DNA from: Acetobacter fabarum
GTDB taxonomy: Bacteria; Pseudomonadota; Alphaproteobacteria; Acetobacterales; Acetobacteraceae
Length of the DNA stretch: 64,000 nt
Reading direction: 5' to 3'
Assembly (NCBI RefSeq): GCF_011516925.1
Contig: NZ_WOTG01000008.1
Coordinates: 1-64,000, forward strand
Made by a program: the position numbers and the translations under genes. A model generated the notes under the pieces. It worked only from the letters and a program-made list of their open reading frames with translations. It made no database searches and was not told the origin of the DNA. Shown here one piece after another: positions 43,397-53,640 of this stretch; the first letter of the stretch is position 1, and each line of letters begins with the position of its first letter.

Positions 43397-45916
43397 ATGC
43401 ACAGCAGGCACCCAGTGGAAGAAGCAGGCCGGGAGGCAGATAACGGGTTTGTGCATGTGCGTGGGGCGCGTGAACATAACCTGAAAAATATTAGCCTGAG
43501 CATCCCGCGGGACAGTCTGGTCGTGTTTACGGGGCTTTCGGGTTCGGGCAAGTCCTCGCTGGCATTTGGCACGTTGTACGCAGAGGCCCAGCGCCGTTAT
43601 CTGGAATCTGTCTCGCCCTATGCCCGGCGGCTGTTCCAGCAGATGCCTGTTCCCGATGTGGACGGGGTGGATGGGCTGCCTCCGGCCATAGCACTCCAGC
43701 AACAGCGCGGAGGGAGTTCGGGCCGTTCGTCCGTGGGCAGTATTACAACACTCTCCAACCTGCTGCGCATGCTGTACTCGCGGGCGGGGGATTATCCTCC
43801 GGGGTTGGCTCGGCTGGAGGCGGAATCCTTCTCCCCCAATACGCCTATGGGGGCCTGCAAACGCTGCCACGGGCTGGGCCGTATTCATGATGTTACGGAG
43901 GAGAGCATGGTGCCAGACCCATCACGCACACTCCGTGAGCGGGCTGTGGCATCGTGGCCGAGTGCATGGCAGGGGCAGAACCTGCGGGATATTCTGATCA
44001 CCAGAGGTATTGATGTTGATATTCCCTGGCGCGACCTGCCAAAAAAAACGCGCGAGTGGATACTTTTTACCGATGAAACCCCAACATACCCGGTCTATCC
44101 CGGCCTGACCCACGCGCAGGTGGTGCAGGCCATGGCGCAGGGTGTGGAGCCAGCATACCAAGGTACATTTACCGGGGCGCGGCGATATATTCTGCAAACA
44201 TTTGCCAAGTCGCAAAGTGCCATGATGCGCCGCCGGGTCGAGGCATTCATGACCACCACACTCTGCCCGGCCTGCCACGGCCAGCGGCTTAATGCCGATG
44301 CCCTGCGTGTAACATTTGGCGGGCACACAATAGCTGCCATGACCGCCTTGCCGCTGGAAACAATAGCCGCAACGCTTCGCACGACTATTGGCGCAAAGCC
44401 CGCAGCAGATGCAACGGCCATTGCCGCGGAGCGGATTGTGCAGGACATGGCCGCCCGGATTGGTGTGCTCGAAGAGTTGGGGCTCGGCTACCTGCAAATG
44501 GATCGGGGCGTGCAGACCCTCTCACCCGGGGAATACCAGCGCCTGCGGCTTGGCACGCAGATTCATTCCAACCTGTTTGGAGTGGTCTATGTGCTGGATG
44601 AACCATCAGCCGGGTTGCACCCGGCGGACACACAGGCCCTGCTTACCGCACTGGAGCGCTTGCGCCGCGCAGGGAACTCGCTTTTTCTGGTTGAGCATAA
44701 TCTGGATATTATCCGCCATGCGCAATGGGTGGTGGATGTAGGGCCGCAGGCGGGCACACGGGGGGGAGAGATACTGTATTCCGGCCCCCTTGCCGGGTTG
44801 GAAGATATTGCTGCGTCCCATACCCGCCATTACGTGTTCGCCCCCTCCGCCCGAGTGGCCTACACGCCCAGAACGCCACAGGCGTGGCTGCGGCTGGATG
44901 GTCTGACGTGGCATAATCTGGATAATCTTTCCGCGGCTTTTCCTCTTGGCACGCTGGTTGCGGTTACGGGGGTGTCGGGTTCGGGTAAATCCTCCCTGGT
45001 CAGTCAGGTGTTAACCAGCATTGTCGCCCGCGCGCTGGGGCAAACCCCGGTGGAGGAGGAGGAAGAGGACCCCATTGTAGCCTCTAACCCCATGGGGGAG
45101 CCGCAGGGCCATATTGTGGAGGGGCTGGAGCATATCAGGCGTCTGGTGGTCATTGACCAAAAACCCATAGGGCGCACGCCCCGCTCCAACCTTGCGACCT
45201 ATACGGGTCTGTTTGACATGATCCGTAAACTCTATGCCAGAACGGAATTGGCACAAAAGCGGGGGTATGATGCGGGGTACTTCTCCTTCAACCTGCCCAA
45301 GGGGCGTTGCCCAACCTGTGAAGGGGCCGGGGCAACCATGGTGGAGCTGCTGTTTCTGCCCAGTGTGTACGCGCCATGCCCCACATGCCATGGAGCGCGT
45401 TACAAACCGCAGGTGCTTGAGGTTACTTACCGTGGCCGTTCCATTGCCGACCTTCTGGCCATGACGGTGGATGAAGCCTGCCTGTTCCTGGCCGAAGATG
45501 CGGGTCCGGCACAGATTTTGGCCACACTGCAACGTGGCGGGCTGGGGCACCTTACTCTGGGGCAGCCTGCAACCGAGCTTTCCGGTGGGGAGGCACAGCG
45601 GATCAAGCTGGCAACGGAGTTGCAGAAACAGCGGCGTGGCCACACGCTTTATGTGCTGGACGAGCCCACAACCGGCCTGCACCCGTTTGATGCAGACAGG
45701 CTGATGGAACATCTGCATGAGCTGGTGCAGGCCGGTAATACCGTTCTGGTGGCCGAGCACGATATGCGGCTTGTTGCAAGGAGCGACTGGGTTATTGACT
45801 TGGGCCCGGGAGCAGGCAGCCGGGGAGGGCGCATTGTGGCGCAGGGTGTGCCGTATGACGTGGCACACACACAAGGCAGCACAACAGGCCCGTTTTTGGC
45901 CCGTTATACCGGGTAA
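43397..45916 (+). CDS. UvrA paralogue, short class (UvrA2-like)
   Basis: The 839-aa tandem ABC ATPase has the UvrA layout: Walker [19 protein letters not shown] (about 44-61), zinc-binding pairs CKRCHGLG and CPACHGQR, a first signature degenerated to [12 protein letters not shown], Walker [15 protein letters not shown], then Walker A2 [20 protein letters not shown] and CPTCHGARY, and the intact signature [15 protein letters not shown]. It is about 100 residues shorter than housekeeping UvrA (near 950). This is as in UvrA2/DrrC proteins that protect against DNA-binding drugs. The MFS exporter at 46192 may be functionally linked. The gene follows the amidase closely. Confidence 0.9.
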   Translation: MHSRHPVEEAGREADNGFVHVRGAREHNLKNISLSIPRDSLVVFTGLSGSGKSSLAFGTLYAEAQRRYLESVSPYARRLFQQMPVPDVDGVDGLPPAIALQQQRGGSSGRSSVGSITTLSNLLRMLYSRAGDYPPGLARLEAESFSPNTPMGACKRCHGLGRIHDVTEESMVPDPSRTLRERAVASWPSAWQGQNLRDILITRGIDVDIPWRDLPKKTREWILFTDETPTYPVYPGLTHAQVVQAMAQGVEPAYQGTFTGARRYILQTFAKSQSAMMRRRVEAFMTTTLCPACHGQRLNADALRVTFGGHTIAAMTALPLETIAATLRTTIGAKPAADATAIAAERIVQDMAARIGVLEELGLGYLQMDRGVQTLSPGEYQRLRLGTQIHSNLFGVVYVLDEPSAGLHPADTQALLTALERLRRAGNSLFLVEHNLDIIRHAQWVVDVGPQAGTRGGEILYSGPLAGLEDIAASHTRHYVFAPSARVAYTPRTPQAWLRLDGLTWHNLDNLSAAFPLGTLVAVTGVSGSGKSSLVSQVLTSIVARALGQTPVEEEEEDPIVASNPMGEPQGHIVEGLEHIRRLVVIDQKPIGRTPRSNLATYTGLFDMIRKLYARTELAQKRGYDAGYFSFNLPKGRCPTCEGAGATMVELLFLPSVYAPCPTCHGARYKPQVLEVTYRGRSIADLLAMTVDEACLFLAEDAGPAQILATLQRGGLGHLTLGQPATELSGGEAQRIKLATELQKQRRGHTLYVLDEPTTGLHPFDADRLMEHLHELVQAGNTVLVAEHDMRLVARSDWVIDLGPGAGSRGGRIVAQGVPYDVAHTQGSTTGPFLARYTG

Positions 45917-46191
45917 GGCTCTGGCCGGTGCGGGGGGTACCCGGAGGCGCACGGCCGGGTGGGGTGCCGGAGTATAGTGTGCAGGCGTGGTTGGTATGGT
46001 CTGCTGCCCATGGTTAACGTAGGCAAAATCGGGGCTGGCATGACAGTTTTATAAGATTTCGGAATATAAGAAATAAAGCCAACTCCCTTCGTTTATACAG
46101 CATTTAGGTGTTTCGCTTTGGTGCAGGAAGTGCCAGAAGGGCGCCGCACACACGGTATAAATCCGTATTTCTGTCTTTAAAACAGGTTGTC

Positions 46192-47388
46192 ATGCTTTTT
46201 AAACATCTTCCTCCCGGAGCCAGTATCGGGCTTTGGGCGCTGTTTGCCTGCACCTTTACGGCGCTGACCAGCGAGGTCGCACCCGTTGGCATACTGATAG
46301 AAATGGCCGGGACCTTCCATATACAGGAAGGTCAGGCCGGGCTGGCCGTGAGTGCTTTTGCGCTTATGGTGGCCCTTGGTGCCGTGCCCCTGACCATTAT
46401 GACCGCACATATCGACCGTAAGCGGCTTATGCTTGTTTCTCTCTCGGGCTATGTGGTGTCCAATCTGGTGGTAGCCATGGCTCCCACCTTTGTTGTGCTA
46501 TGCGCAGGCCGCTGTATTGGCGGGCTGGCCCATGCGCTGCTTATGTCCATTGTCTCGGCTTACGCGGCCCGGCTTGTGCCTGCGGGAATGACCGGGCGGG
46601 CTATTTCGTTCGTGTATGGCGGTACATCGCTCGGGGCTATTCTGGGGGTGCCGGGGACCGCGGCTGTCGGGCATCTGGCCAGCTGGCGCGTGGCTATGTA
46701 CATCATGACCGGCATTGCCGTTGTGCTCACGCTCTGCATTGCGTTTTTTCTGCCACCCGTCTCGTCTGCCGTGCATGTCAAGGAGAGCCTGCCCAGCATT
46801 GTCTCGCGCAAGGTCATGCGCACGTTTCTGGTTGTGGTTCTGGTGGATGCGGTCTTCTTTTTCGCACACAATCTGCTGTACACGTATGTCACGCCGCTCC
46901 TGCTTGAGCATGGGCTGTCCAGTGGTGTGCTCAGTATTGCTCTGCTGCTTACCGGAGGGCTGAGTATTCTGGGCCTATGGGGTGCAGGTCAGATTGTGGA
47001 CCGCCGACCGGCTGCAGGTATGCTGGCCAGCGGTATGGCCATGCTTGTGGGCATGGGTCTTCTGTATGGGCATATCCTGTCGGGCTGGATGTCTGTCGCG
47101 GCGGTGGGCCTGTGGTGTATTGGTTATTCCGCCATTATTCCGTTTGTTATGTCCGGCGCAATCCGGGCCCGTGCCACCCGGGCGGATGTGGCCGGTGCTG
47201 CCATTAACGCCGCAAGCAATGCCGGTATTCTGCTCGGTTCTGCCGCAGGGGGTATGGTGCTGACACAGGCAGGCTTTGCGGTGCTGACACCTCTGGCCCT
47301 TGCGGTTGCACTGTGTGGTATTCTGATCGCGTTTTTCAGCACTTCCGCATTCCCGCACGTGCTGCATCCCGCAGAGCATGAGGAATAA
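46192..47388 (+). CDS. MFS transporter, DHA1-type efflux pump
   Basis: From ATG 46192 the protein has 398 residues and 12 membrane segments. TALTSEVAPVGILIEMAGTF in TM1, the loop motif DRKRLMLVSLSGYVVSN and the C-motif-like GGTSLGAILGVPGTA in TM5 (proline and glycine pattern of antiporters) place it in DHA1. A GTG at 46108 would add an unrelated 28-residue extension. It lies 275 bp after the UvrA2 gene, with no terminator obvious between. The substrate is unknown. Confidence 0.88.
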   Translation: MLFKHLPPGASIGLWALFACTFTALTSEVAPVGILIEMAGTFHIQEGQAGLAVSAFALMVALGAVPLTIMTAHIDRKRLMLVSLSGYVVSNLVVAMAPTFVVLCAGRCIGGLAHALLMSIVSAYAARLVPAGMTGRAISFVYGGTSLGAILGVPGTAAVGHLASWRVAMYIMTGIAVVLTLCIAFFLPPVSSAVHVKESLPSIVSRKVMRTFLVVVLVDAVFFFAHNLLYTYVTPLLLEHGLSSGVLSIALLLTGGLSILGLWGAGQIVDRRPAAGMLASGMAMLVGMGLLYGHILSGWMSVAAVGLWCIGYSAIIPFVMSGAIRARATRADVAGAAINAASNAGILLGSAAGGMVLTQAGFAVLTPLALAVALCGILIAFFSTSAFPHVLHPAEHEE

Positions 47389-47479
47389 AAGGCTAGTGCT
47401 CCTGCCTGCATGGAGCAGTCGGGCTGGTCAGGCGTAGGAGCGTGCCCACTATGTGGCCGGGCGCTGGGGCCGGAGCACC

Positions 47480-48436
47480 TTAAGGTGCAGGGGGCTTGAT
47501 GGTGACAAGGGGCTTTTGGGAGCGCTTTCTGGCAGGAATTTTCTTTTTGGTGCTGTACATGGACTGGTCGGCATGGACCATAATGGCAGCAAGGTCCTTG
47601 CCGTCCTCGGGGTAAAGCCCGCCGCCAATGCTACCCGACAGGGAGAGTTTGAGCGTATCAACCGTTACCGGGCGACGCAGGGCAGCCAGCAGTTTGTTGC
47701 TGACCGTATCCAGCATAGTCCTGCTCTCAATGCCGGGGAGTAGAATACCAAATTCATCCCCGCCCATACGCACGACATAGTCGCTTTTACGCACGCTTTT
47801 GCGCAGCCTGCGGGCCATGCTCCGCAACACATTATCCCCGGTGGCATGGCCATATGTGTCATTGATCGGTTTGAACTGGTCCAGATCAATCATGAGGAAG
47901 CCTATGGCCTGCGCGGGGTCGTCTTCTATTTCCTCATTCCAGCGTTCCATCAGGCCGCGCCGGTTGCCAACGCCGGTCAGTTCATCTGTAAAGGCATCTT
48001 TCTGGAGTGCACGGTATTTGCGCTTGATGTCTGAAATATCGCGGAAAATACCAATCGCTATGCCCTGCTTATGGAACATGAGCGCATAGTGCTGCACAAT
48101 GCGTATTCTGCCATCTGCGCCTTTAAGGTCGAGCACCAGTTCTGGCAGTTCACTTGTGTCTTCCCGATCCGCCCGGCTTTTGGCATGCCGGACCTGAGCA
48201 CGGAGCTGTTCCTGCTGCTTGGGGTCCACGCAGCTGGTGTCGATCAGTGCGGACATGGTGGTAATCTTGTCGTCCGCAATATGGCGGAAGGCCGGGTTGC
48301 GCAGGAGAATCTGGCTATCGGACAGGCGTACAACGACTGTCCCGATCGGAACTTTCCTGAAAAGTGTTTGCCCCAGAGGCGCCAGATCAGGAAGGGTAGA
48401 AAAATCAAACTGACCAGACAGGGGATCGGCGTTCAT
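47480..48436 (-). CDS. Diguanylate cyclase with PAS sensor domain
   Basis: The 318-aa protein has an N-terminal PAS domain (about 20-140, with the PAC end FRDISDIKRKYR) and a C-terminal GGDEF domain (about 145-305). The catalytic GGDEF is at 225-229; DQFKPINDTYGHATGDNVL supplies metal and substrate binding. The inhibitory RxxD site (RKSD, 216-219) is five residues before it, so product feedback is expected. There is no membrane segment. It should make c-di-GMP, which in acetic acid bacteria controls cellulose synthesis among other traits. It is a lone gene. Confidence 0.93.
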   Translation of the reverse strand: MNADPLSGQFDFSTLPDLAPLGQTLFRKVPIGTVVVRLSDSQILLRNPAFRHIADDKITTMSALIDTSCVDPKQQEQLRAQVRHAKSRADREDTSELPELVLDLKGADGRIRIVQHYALMFHKQGIAIGIFRDISDIKRKYRALQKDAFTDELTGVGNRRGLMERWNEEIEDDPAQAIGFLMIDLDQFKPINDTYGHATGDNVLRSMARRLRKSVRKSDYVVRMGGDEFGILLPGIESRTMLDTVSNKLLAALRRPVTVDTLKLSLSGSIGGGLYPEDGKDLAAIMVHADQSMYSTKKKIPARKRSQKPLVTIKPPAP

Positions 48437-48902
48437 AGATGGGTATTATCCTGTGCAGCGGTACCGGGCTGGTCTGGCGCCTTGGTAAACGGGGCGCTCA
48501 GTCAAAAGTTCAGCCAAAACGAGCATACGGGTTTAATAAAGCCTGTTCAGGCCACAACCATAGTGCCCGAGTGTGAGTTGGCCATGCTTCGACCCTAAAT
48601 ACACCATAGACAATGATATATATCAATCATTCTGTATTATTTACGTTTGGCAGATAAGGCAGGTATGTAAGCCCCGCTGGATTCCATGGTCGACTAAAGG
48701 GAGAACTCAGGGGCTGAACAGGCCGTGAGTGGTAATAATAAATCCAAGATTTTTTCTGGATTTTCAATGAATTATGTGCGGGAAATATTGTGTGTTGAAT
48801 TGATGGCTCAGCAGGGAATGGGCTTATTTGTTGTGTGGATGATGATTATTCAGTTGGGTTGCGCCTAACATTATTGTGCTTAGGGGGTAGCCACAAAGGG
48901 CA
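48437..48902. other. Non-coding stretch between two minus-strand genes
   Basis: About 460 bp holds no convincing gene. The middle (48600-48880) is AT-rich. It should contain the promoter of the diguanylate cyclase near 48440-48560. Nothing else recognisable. Confidence 0.5.
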
Positions 48903-48960
48903 TGCGCGCCACATGGCTGCCACTACATTCTAAAAAAGCAGGGTTGCCATGTGGTGCGCA
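48903..48960. terminator. Large inverted repeat downstream of YceI gene
   Basis: A 15-bp stem with a single mismatch (48903-48917 with 48946-48960) encloses a 28-nt loop and starts 10 bp after the end of the YceI gene (minus strand). It probably acts as terminator or 3' stabiliser; there is no T run. Confidence 0.5.
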
Positions 48961-48970
48961 GGCGGGACGG

Positions 48971-49588
48971 TTAATTCTGCTTTTCGAACGCACCGGAAAT
49001 GCGCAGGGTTACGGAATCACTGACATAAGGCACATAGGTCTTGATGCCGAAGTCGCTGCGGTTGAAGGTGCTTGTGGCGTCAAATCCGGTCGTATATTTT
49101 TTGTCCATCGGGTTAATGCCAGCCCCTACAAAATGCACATTCAGGGTAATCGGCTTTGTAACGCCATGCAGGGTCAGGTTGCCGTGGATTGTCGCATCAT
49201 TCTGGCCAAGCATTTTAATGCTGGTCGAAACAAAGGTCGCATTCGGGAACTTTGTCGCATCAAACCACTGCGGGCCTTTCAATTCATCAGTCAGCTGGGA
49301 GCTGGTTGTCTGAACGGATGCAACCGGAATGGTCACGGATAATCTGGAAGATGCGGGGGACTGGGCATTCAGCTCCAGTGTGCCCGATGCGTTGGAAAAC
49401 GCACCGTAGTAGTTGGTAAATCCAAAATGCAGGACGGAAAACCCGATCTGGGTATGGCCGGCTTCCACCGCATAGGTGCCAGACTGGACCTGAGACGCTT
49501 TGGTAATGGTCTGGGCGGATACGGGGCTGAAGGTGCTGAAGGCAATGATGGCCGAAGCCGCCGAAAATAAAAGAGAAGCGCGGTTCAT
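48971..49588 (-). CDS. YceI-family periplasmic lipocalin-like protein
   Basis: From ATG 49588 (GGAG upstream) the protein has 205 residues with a signal peptide ending near SPVSAQ. The YceI pattern is complete: YAVEAGHTQIGFSVLHFGFT near residue 35, LTDELKGPQWFDATKFPNATF near 95, GNLTLHGVTKPITL near 130, FNRSDFGI near 170. YceI proteins bind isoprenoid quinone-like lipids in a beta-barrel. Acetic acid bacteria have several. Function is unclear; a link to periplasmic quinone chemistry is possible. Confidence 0.9.
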   Translation of the reverse strand: MNRASLLFSAASAIIAFSTFSPVSAQTITKASQVQSGTYAVEAGHTQIGFSVLHFGFTNYYGAFSNASGTLELNAQSPASSRLSVTIPVASVQTTSSQLTDELKGPQWFDATKFPNATFVSTSIKMLGQNDATIHGNLTLHGVTKPITLNVHFVGAGINPMDKKYTTGFDATSTFNRSDFGIKTYVPYVSDSVTLRISGAFEKQN

Positions 49589-49785
49589 GCTGGGGAATGC
49601 TCCAAAGCGTAAGGTCAGGATAGACGTGTCCAGATATGAATAGCAGGGCACACGTGAATTAATGAATAACAATAATATAAATGCTCTGGTTATGTTTTTT
49701 GTTTCGTTTTCTGTGGGTAGGCGGCGCTTGGGCCTGTGTTATAATCCCCGCCACGTTCACGTATGAATTAAGGGGAGGGCCGTCA

Positions 49786-51150
49786 ATGCTGACCGGAAAG
49801 GCCCCACAGCCCGAGCCTGTTAACGCCTCCGCCGAGGGCGAGCAGATATGGCTGAACGTCATAGGTAAAATGGAAGAAACCTGGGGCCAGCTTATTGGCC
49901 AGCAGGTGGAGCTGGAGCGTAAAAATGCCGCTTTGGAAGAAGCGCACGCATTTATGGCCAGCGTGTTTGAATCCATGTCCGATGTGCTGGTGGCGTGCGA
50001 TACGGCACTGCGCATCGTGCGCACGAATACGGCTGCGGAAAAACTGTTTGCACCTGAAGGGCAAAGCATTGTCGGCGTGCGGCTGGAGGACCTGATAGCC
50101 CCCTCATCTGGCTTGAAAGCCGAGGATGTTGCAAGCAGCATGACCCGGCGGCAGGGGCTGGAGGACAGGGAGTTCCAGTTCTCCACCACATCGGGTGCGC
50201 TACCTTTTGCCGTTAATGGCACGCTGTTATACGACCGGCGGCAACGCCTTTCCGGCATTGTGCTGCTTGGTCGGCCCTTGGGGGAGGTCAGGCGCGCTTA
50301 TTCCGAGCTGGATCAGGCGCACCGTAACCTCAAGGCTGCCCATGTGCAGCTGGTACAGGCCGAAAAAATGGCATCCCTTGGGCGGCTGGTTGCCGGGGTT
50401 GCGCATGAGCTGAATAACCCGATCTCGTTCGTGTATGGCAATGCCTATACGCTCAAACGCTTTGTTCCCCGGCTGGTCGCGTATCTGGAGCACATTCACG
50501 CCCAGCCCGGCGCAGCCCTGTTTGCGCAGGAGCGGCAGGCATTGCGGGTGGATATGGTTGTCTCCGAACTGGGGGGTACGCTGGACGGTATTGTGGAAGG
50601 TGCCGAGCGCGTGCGTGATATTGTGGCCGACCTGCGCCGCTTTTCATCAGACCGGCGGAGTGCTGGGGCTGTGTTCGACATGGCAGGCGTTGTGCGTACG
50701 GGGCTGGAATGGGTGCTTGCCAGCGCGGACCGTATTGTGGAAACCCGCATGGATGTGGAAGAGCCGCTGGAGGTTGAAGGCCATGCAGGGCGCATGCAGC
50801 AGGTTGTCATGAATCTGGTGCAGAATGCGCTCGATGCCATGGAAGATGTGCCCCACCCTGTGCTGTGCGTGACAGCAAAGCGGGATGGCGTGCGCGTGCG
50901 CGTGCAGATTGCCGATAACGGGAGCGGTATCCCCCCCGATGTGGCGGGCCATATATTTGATCCGTTTTTTACAACCAAGCCTGTCGGCAAGGGAACGGGG
51001 TTAGGGCTTGCCATCTGCTATGGCACTGTATCCGACCATGGGGGGCAGTTTACGGTGCGTAACGGGGCGCAGGGTGGTGCGGTTGTGGCGTTTGACCTGC
51101 CCGCATTTGCCCCGGATGGCGGGCCAGCCGTGTTACCGGAAGAAGGGTAG
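49786..51150 (+). CDS. hupT: Hydrogenase-linked sensor histidine kinase HupT/HoxJ
   Basis: From ATG 49786 the protein is 454 aa, soluble. A PAS domain spans about residues 50-165, the phosphoacceptor helix has [14 protein letters not shown] with H207, and the ATPase domain has [17 protein letters not shown] and [13 protein letters not shown]. HupT/HoxJ kinases form a complex with the regulatory hydrogenase HupUV/HoxBC and phosphorylate an NtrC-type regulator (HupR/HoxA) in the absence of H2. The hupU start is 7 bp after its stop, which supports the assignment. The response regulator gene is not in the window. A TATAAT hexamer at 49740-49745 may belong to its promoter. Confidence 0.9.
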   Translation: MLTGKAPQPEPVNASAEGEQIWLNVIGKMEETWGQLIGQQVELERKNAALEEAHAFMASVFESMSDVLVACDTALRIVRTNTAAEKLFAPEGQSIVGVRLEDLIAPSSGLKAEDVASSMTRRQGLEDREFQFSTTSGALPFAVNGTLLYDRRQRLSGIVLLGRPLGEVRRAYSELDQAHRNLKAAHVQLVQAEKMASLGRLVAGVAHELNNPISFVYGNAYTLKRFVPRLVAYLEHIHAQPGAALFAQERQALRVDMVVSELGGTLDGIVEGAERVRDIVADLRRFSSDRRSAGAVFDMAGVVRTGLEWVLASADRIVETRMDVEEPLEVEGHAGRMQQVVMNLVQNALDAMEDVPHPVLCVTAKRDGVRVRVQIADNGSGIPPDVAGHIFDPFFTTKPVGKGTGLGLAICYGTVSDHGGQFTVRNGAQGGAVVAFDLPAFAPDGGPAVLPEEG

Positions 51151-51157
51151 GGAGAGC

Positions 51158-52156
51158 ATGGCTTTTACTGTTCTGTGGCTTCAGTCCGGTGGGTGCGGCG
51201 GGTGCAGCATGTCGCTCCTGTGCGCTGAAACCCCGGACCTTGTGGCCCAGCTACGCGGTGCGGGTGTGGAGTTTTTGTGGCATCCCAGCCTGTCAGAGCA
51301 AAGCGGTGCGGAGGTCAAGGCTCTGCTGGCAGACATTCTGGCTGGCCGAGTGCGGATGGATGCCCTGTGTCTGGAAGGGGCCGTGCTGCGTGGGCCGGAA
51401 GGCACGGGCCGTTACCATGTTATGGGGGGCACGGACCTGCCCATGATGGAATGGGTCCGCCAGTTGGCCGCAGTTGCGCGTTACGTTGTGGCTGTGGGCA
51501 GTTGTTCGGCTTATGGCGGTATGGCTGCGGCATCCCCCAATATTCTGGATGCCTGTGGGTTGCAGTATGAAGGTGTGCATCCTGGTGGGGCACTGGGGGC
51601 GGATTTTCGGGCGCAATCCGGTTTGCCGGTTGTGAATATCGCAGGCTGCCCGACGCATCCGGGCTGGGTGATTGAGACACTGGCCCTGCTGGCACAGGAA
51701 AACCTGCACGCGGAGGATATGGACGCAGTCGGTCGCCCCCGCCTGTATGCTGACCAGCTTGTGCATCAGGGCTGCACGCGGAATGAGTATTACGAATACA
51801 AGGCCAGTGCGCGCCAGCCCGCCCAGTTGGGCTGCATGATGGAATATATGGGGTGTGTCGGCACACAGGCCCATGCGGACTGCAACAACCGCCTGTGGAA
51901 CGGGGAAGGCTCCTGCACACGAGGAGGCTATGCCTGCATTAACTGCACAGCCCCCGAGTTTGAGGAACCGGGCCACCCCTTTGCTCAAACGCCGCGTATA
52001 GCCGGTATTCCTGTTGGCTTGCCAACCGATATGCCAAAGGCATGGTTCGTTGCGCTCTCCACGCTGGCAAAGGCGGCAACGCCGGAGCGTGTTGCCCGCA
52101 ATGCGGTGAGCGATCATCTGCTTGTGCCGCCAAGCAGCACGGGGGCGGAGGGGTAG
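51158..52156 (+). CDS. hupU: H2-sensing regulatory hydrogenase, small subunit HupU/HoxB
   Basis: From ATG 51158 (GGAGAG 2-7 bp upstream) the protein is 332 aa. GGCGGCSMSLLCAE near residue 10 starts the proximal FeS ligation; VGSCSAYGG, AGCPTHPGW and the distal and medial cluster cysteines (HQGCTRNEYYEYKA; CTRGGYACINCTAPEF) follow. No Tat signal and no C-terminal membrane helix are present, so unlike HupS it stays in the cytosol. These are the features of group 2b sensor hydrogenases, which report H2 to HupT rather than produce energy. Confidence 0.93.
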   Translation: MAFTVLWLQSGGCGGCSMSLLCAETPDLVAQLRGAGVEFLWHPSLSEQSGAEVKALLADILAGRVRMDALCLEGAVLRGPEGTGRYHVMGGTDLPMMEWVRQLAAVARYVVAVGSCSAYGGMAAASPNILDACGLQYEGVHPGGALGADFRAQSGLPVVNIAGCPTHPGWVIETLALLAQENLHAEDMDAVGRPRLYADQLVHQGCTRNEYYEYKASARQPAQLGCMMEYMGCVGTQAHADCNNRLWNGEGSCTRGGYACINCTAPEFEEPGHPFAQTPRIAGIPVGLPTDMPKAWFVALSTLAKAATPERVARNAVSDHLLVPPSSTGAEG

Positions 52157-52164
52157 GCGCGTAT

Positions 52165-53640
52165 ATGGTGGAGCAGACAAAAACCCGGCTGGTGGCAGGC
52201 CCTTTCAACCGCGTGGAAGGGGATCTGGAAGTGCGGCTGGATGTTGTGGGGCATCAGGTGGAGCGGGCCTGGGTGAATGCGCCGCTCTTCCGGGGTATAG
52301 AGCGGGTGCTGGAAGGCCGCACCCCCATGGATGCACTGGTTATTGCGCCGCGCATCTGTGGCATATGTTCTGTCTCCCAGTCCCATGCGGCCGCACTGGC
52401 GTTGGGGGGAGTTATGGGCATGGTGCCAACCCATAACGGCCAGCTTGCCACCAACCTGATTTTGGCGACTGAAAATCTGGCAGATCACCTTACGCATTTT
52501 CACCTGTTCTTCATGCCCGATTTTGCCCGCCCGGATTATGAGGGACGGCCTTGGTACCCCCGTGCGTATGAGCGTTTTGCCGCGTTACGCGGGAGTGCCG
52601 TGCGCGGTATTTTGCAAACGCGGGCACTGGCACTGCATGTCATGGGTATTCTGGCAGGGCACTGGCCGCACACGCTGGCCATACAGCCCGGCGGTTTGTC
52701 CCGCGGGGTGGAAAAGCAGGAATGCACGCGCCTGCTGGGTATTCTGGGGGGTGTACGCGCCGCGCTGGAGGACAGTCTGTTTGGCGCAAGGCTGGAGGAT
52801 GTTGCCGCCCTGTCCGCCCCGCAGGACCTCCGCCACGGGAGGGATAAACAGAACGGATCAGATTTTGGGCTGTTTTTACAAATTGCCCAGGACCTTGCCT
52901 TGCAGCACAGTGGGCGTAGCTACGATCGGTTTTTAAGTTTTGGGGCGTATCCGGGTTTTGAATCTGATCCCCGGCAACGCCACTGGCGCTCTGGTATTTT
53001 TGAATCCGGGTCCGTGCGGGCCTTGAATATTCAAGAGGTGCGGGAAGATCACACCTTCAGCCATATGGCGCAGGCCCCGCAGCCTTTGCCTCCGTTTGAA
53101 GGCACAACCGAACCCCATATGCGCGAGGATGCGTCCTACACATGGTGCAAGGCGCCCCGCATGGCGGGGCTGCCGTGCGAGACGGGCGCTCTGGCCCGCC
53201 AGCTTATGGCAGGCCAGCCATTGGTGCGTGCACTTGTGGCTGATCATGGTGGGAATGTTCTGTCCCGCGTGGTGGCGCGGCTTGTGGAGGTTGCACGGCT
53301 TGTGCCGCTTATGGAGCAGTGGGTCCGCGCCCTACGTCCGGGCGAGCCGTGGTGCCACGCCCAGCCCGGCACCGTGCCCGATGGGCGCGCCATAGGTATG
53401 ACAGAGGCTGCCCGTGGTGCTCTGGGCCACTGGCTTTGCGTGGAAAAAGGCCTGATCTCACGCTATCAGATTATAGCCCCGACAACATGGAACTTTTCAC
53501 CGCGAGACAGCGCCGGGGTGGAAGGCCCGCTTGAATACGCGCTAAGGGGGGCTCCCGTAAAAGAGGGGGAGCAGACCCCGCTTTCCGTGCAGCATATTGT
53601 GCGCTCGTTTGACCCGTGCATGGCATGTACCGTGCACTAA
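52165..53640 (+). CDS. hupV: H2-sensing regulatory hydrogenase, large subunit HupV/HoxC
   Basis: From ATG 52165 the protein is 491 aa. The NiFe ligands are in RICGICSVSQSH (C65, C68) and in the final DPCMACTVH (C485, C488). It ends exactly at the His, with no C-terminal extension, so no protease cleavage is needed, as in HoxC/HupV. Group 2b proteins have SVSQS where uptake enzymes have TGCHA; this is seen here. The start follows GGAGGGG and is 9 bp after the hupU stop. The stop overlaps the hypF start (TAATG). Confidence 0.94.
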   Translation: MVEQTKTRLVAGPFNRVEGDLEVRLDVVGHQVERAWVNAPLFRGIERVLEGRTPMDALVIAPRICGICSVSQSHAAALALGGVMGMVPTHNGQLATNLILATENLADHLTHFHLFFMPDFARPDYEGRPWYPRAYERFAALRGSAVRGILQTRALALHVMGILAGHWPHTLAIQPGGLSRGVEKQECTRLLGILGGVRAALEDSLFGARLEDVAALSAPQDLRHGRDKQNGSDFGLFLQIAQDLALQHSGRSYDRFLSFGAYPGFESDPRQRHWRSGIFESGSVRALNIQEVREDHTFSHMAQAPQPLPPFEGTTEPHMREDASYTWCKAPRMAGLPCETGALARQLMAGQPLVRALVADHGGNVLSRVVARLVEVARLVPLMEQWVRALRPGEPWCHAQPGTVPDGRAIGMTEAARGALGHWLCVEKGLISRYQIIAPTTWNFSPRDSAGVEGPLEYALRGAPVKEGEQTPLSVQHIVRSFDPCMACTVH

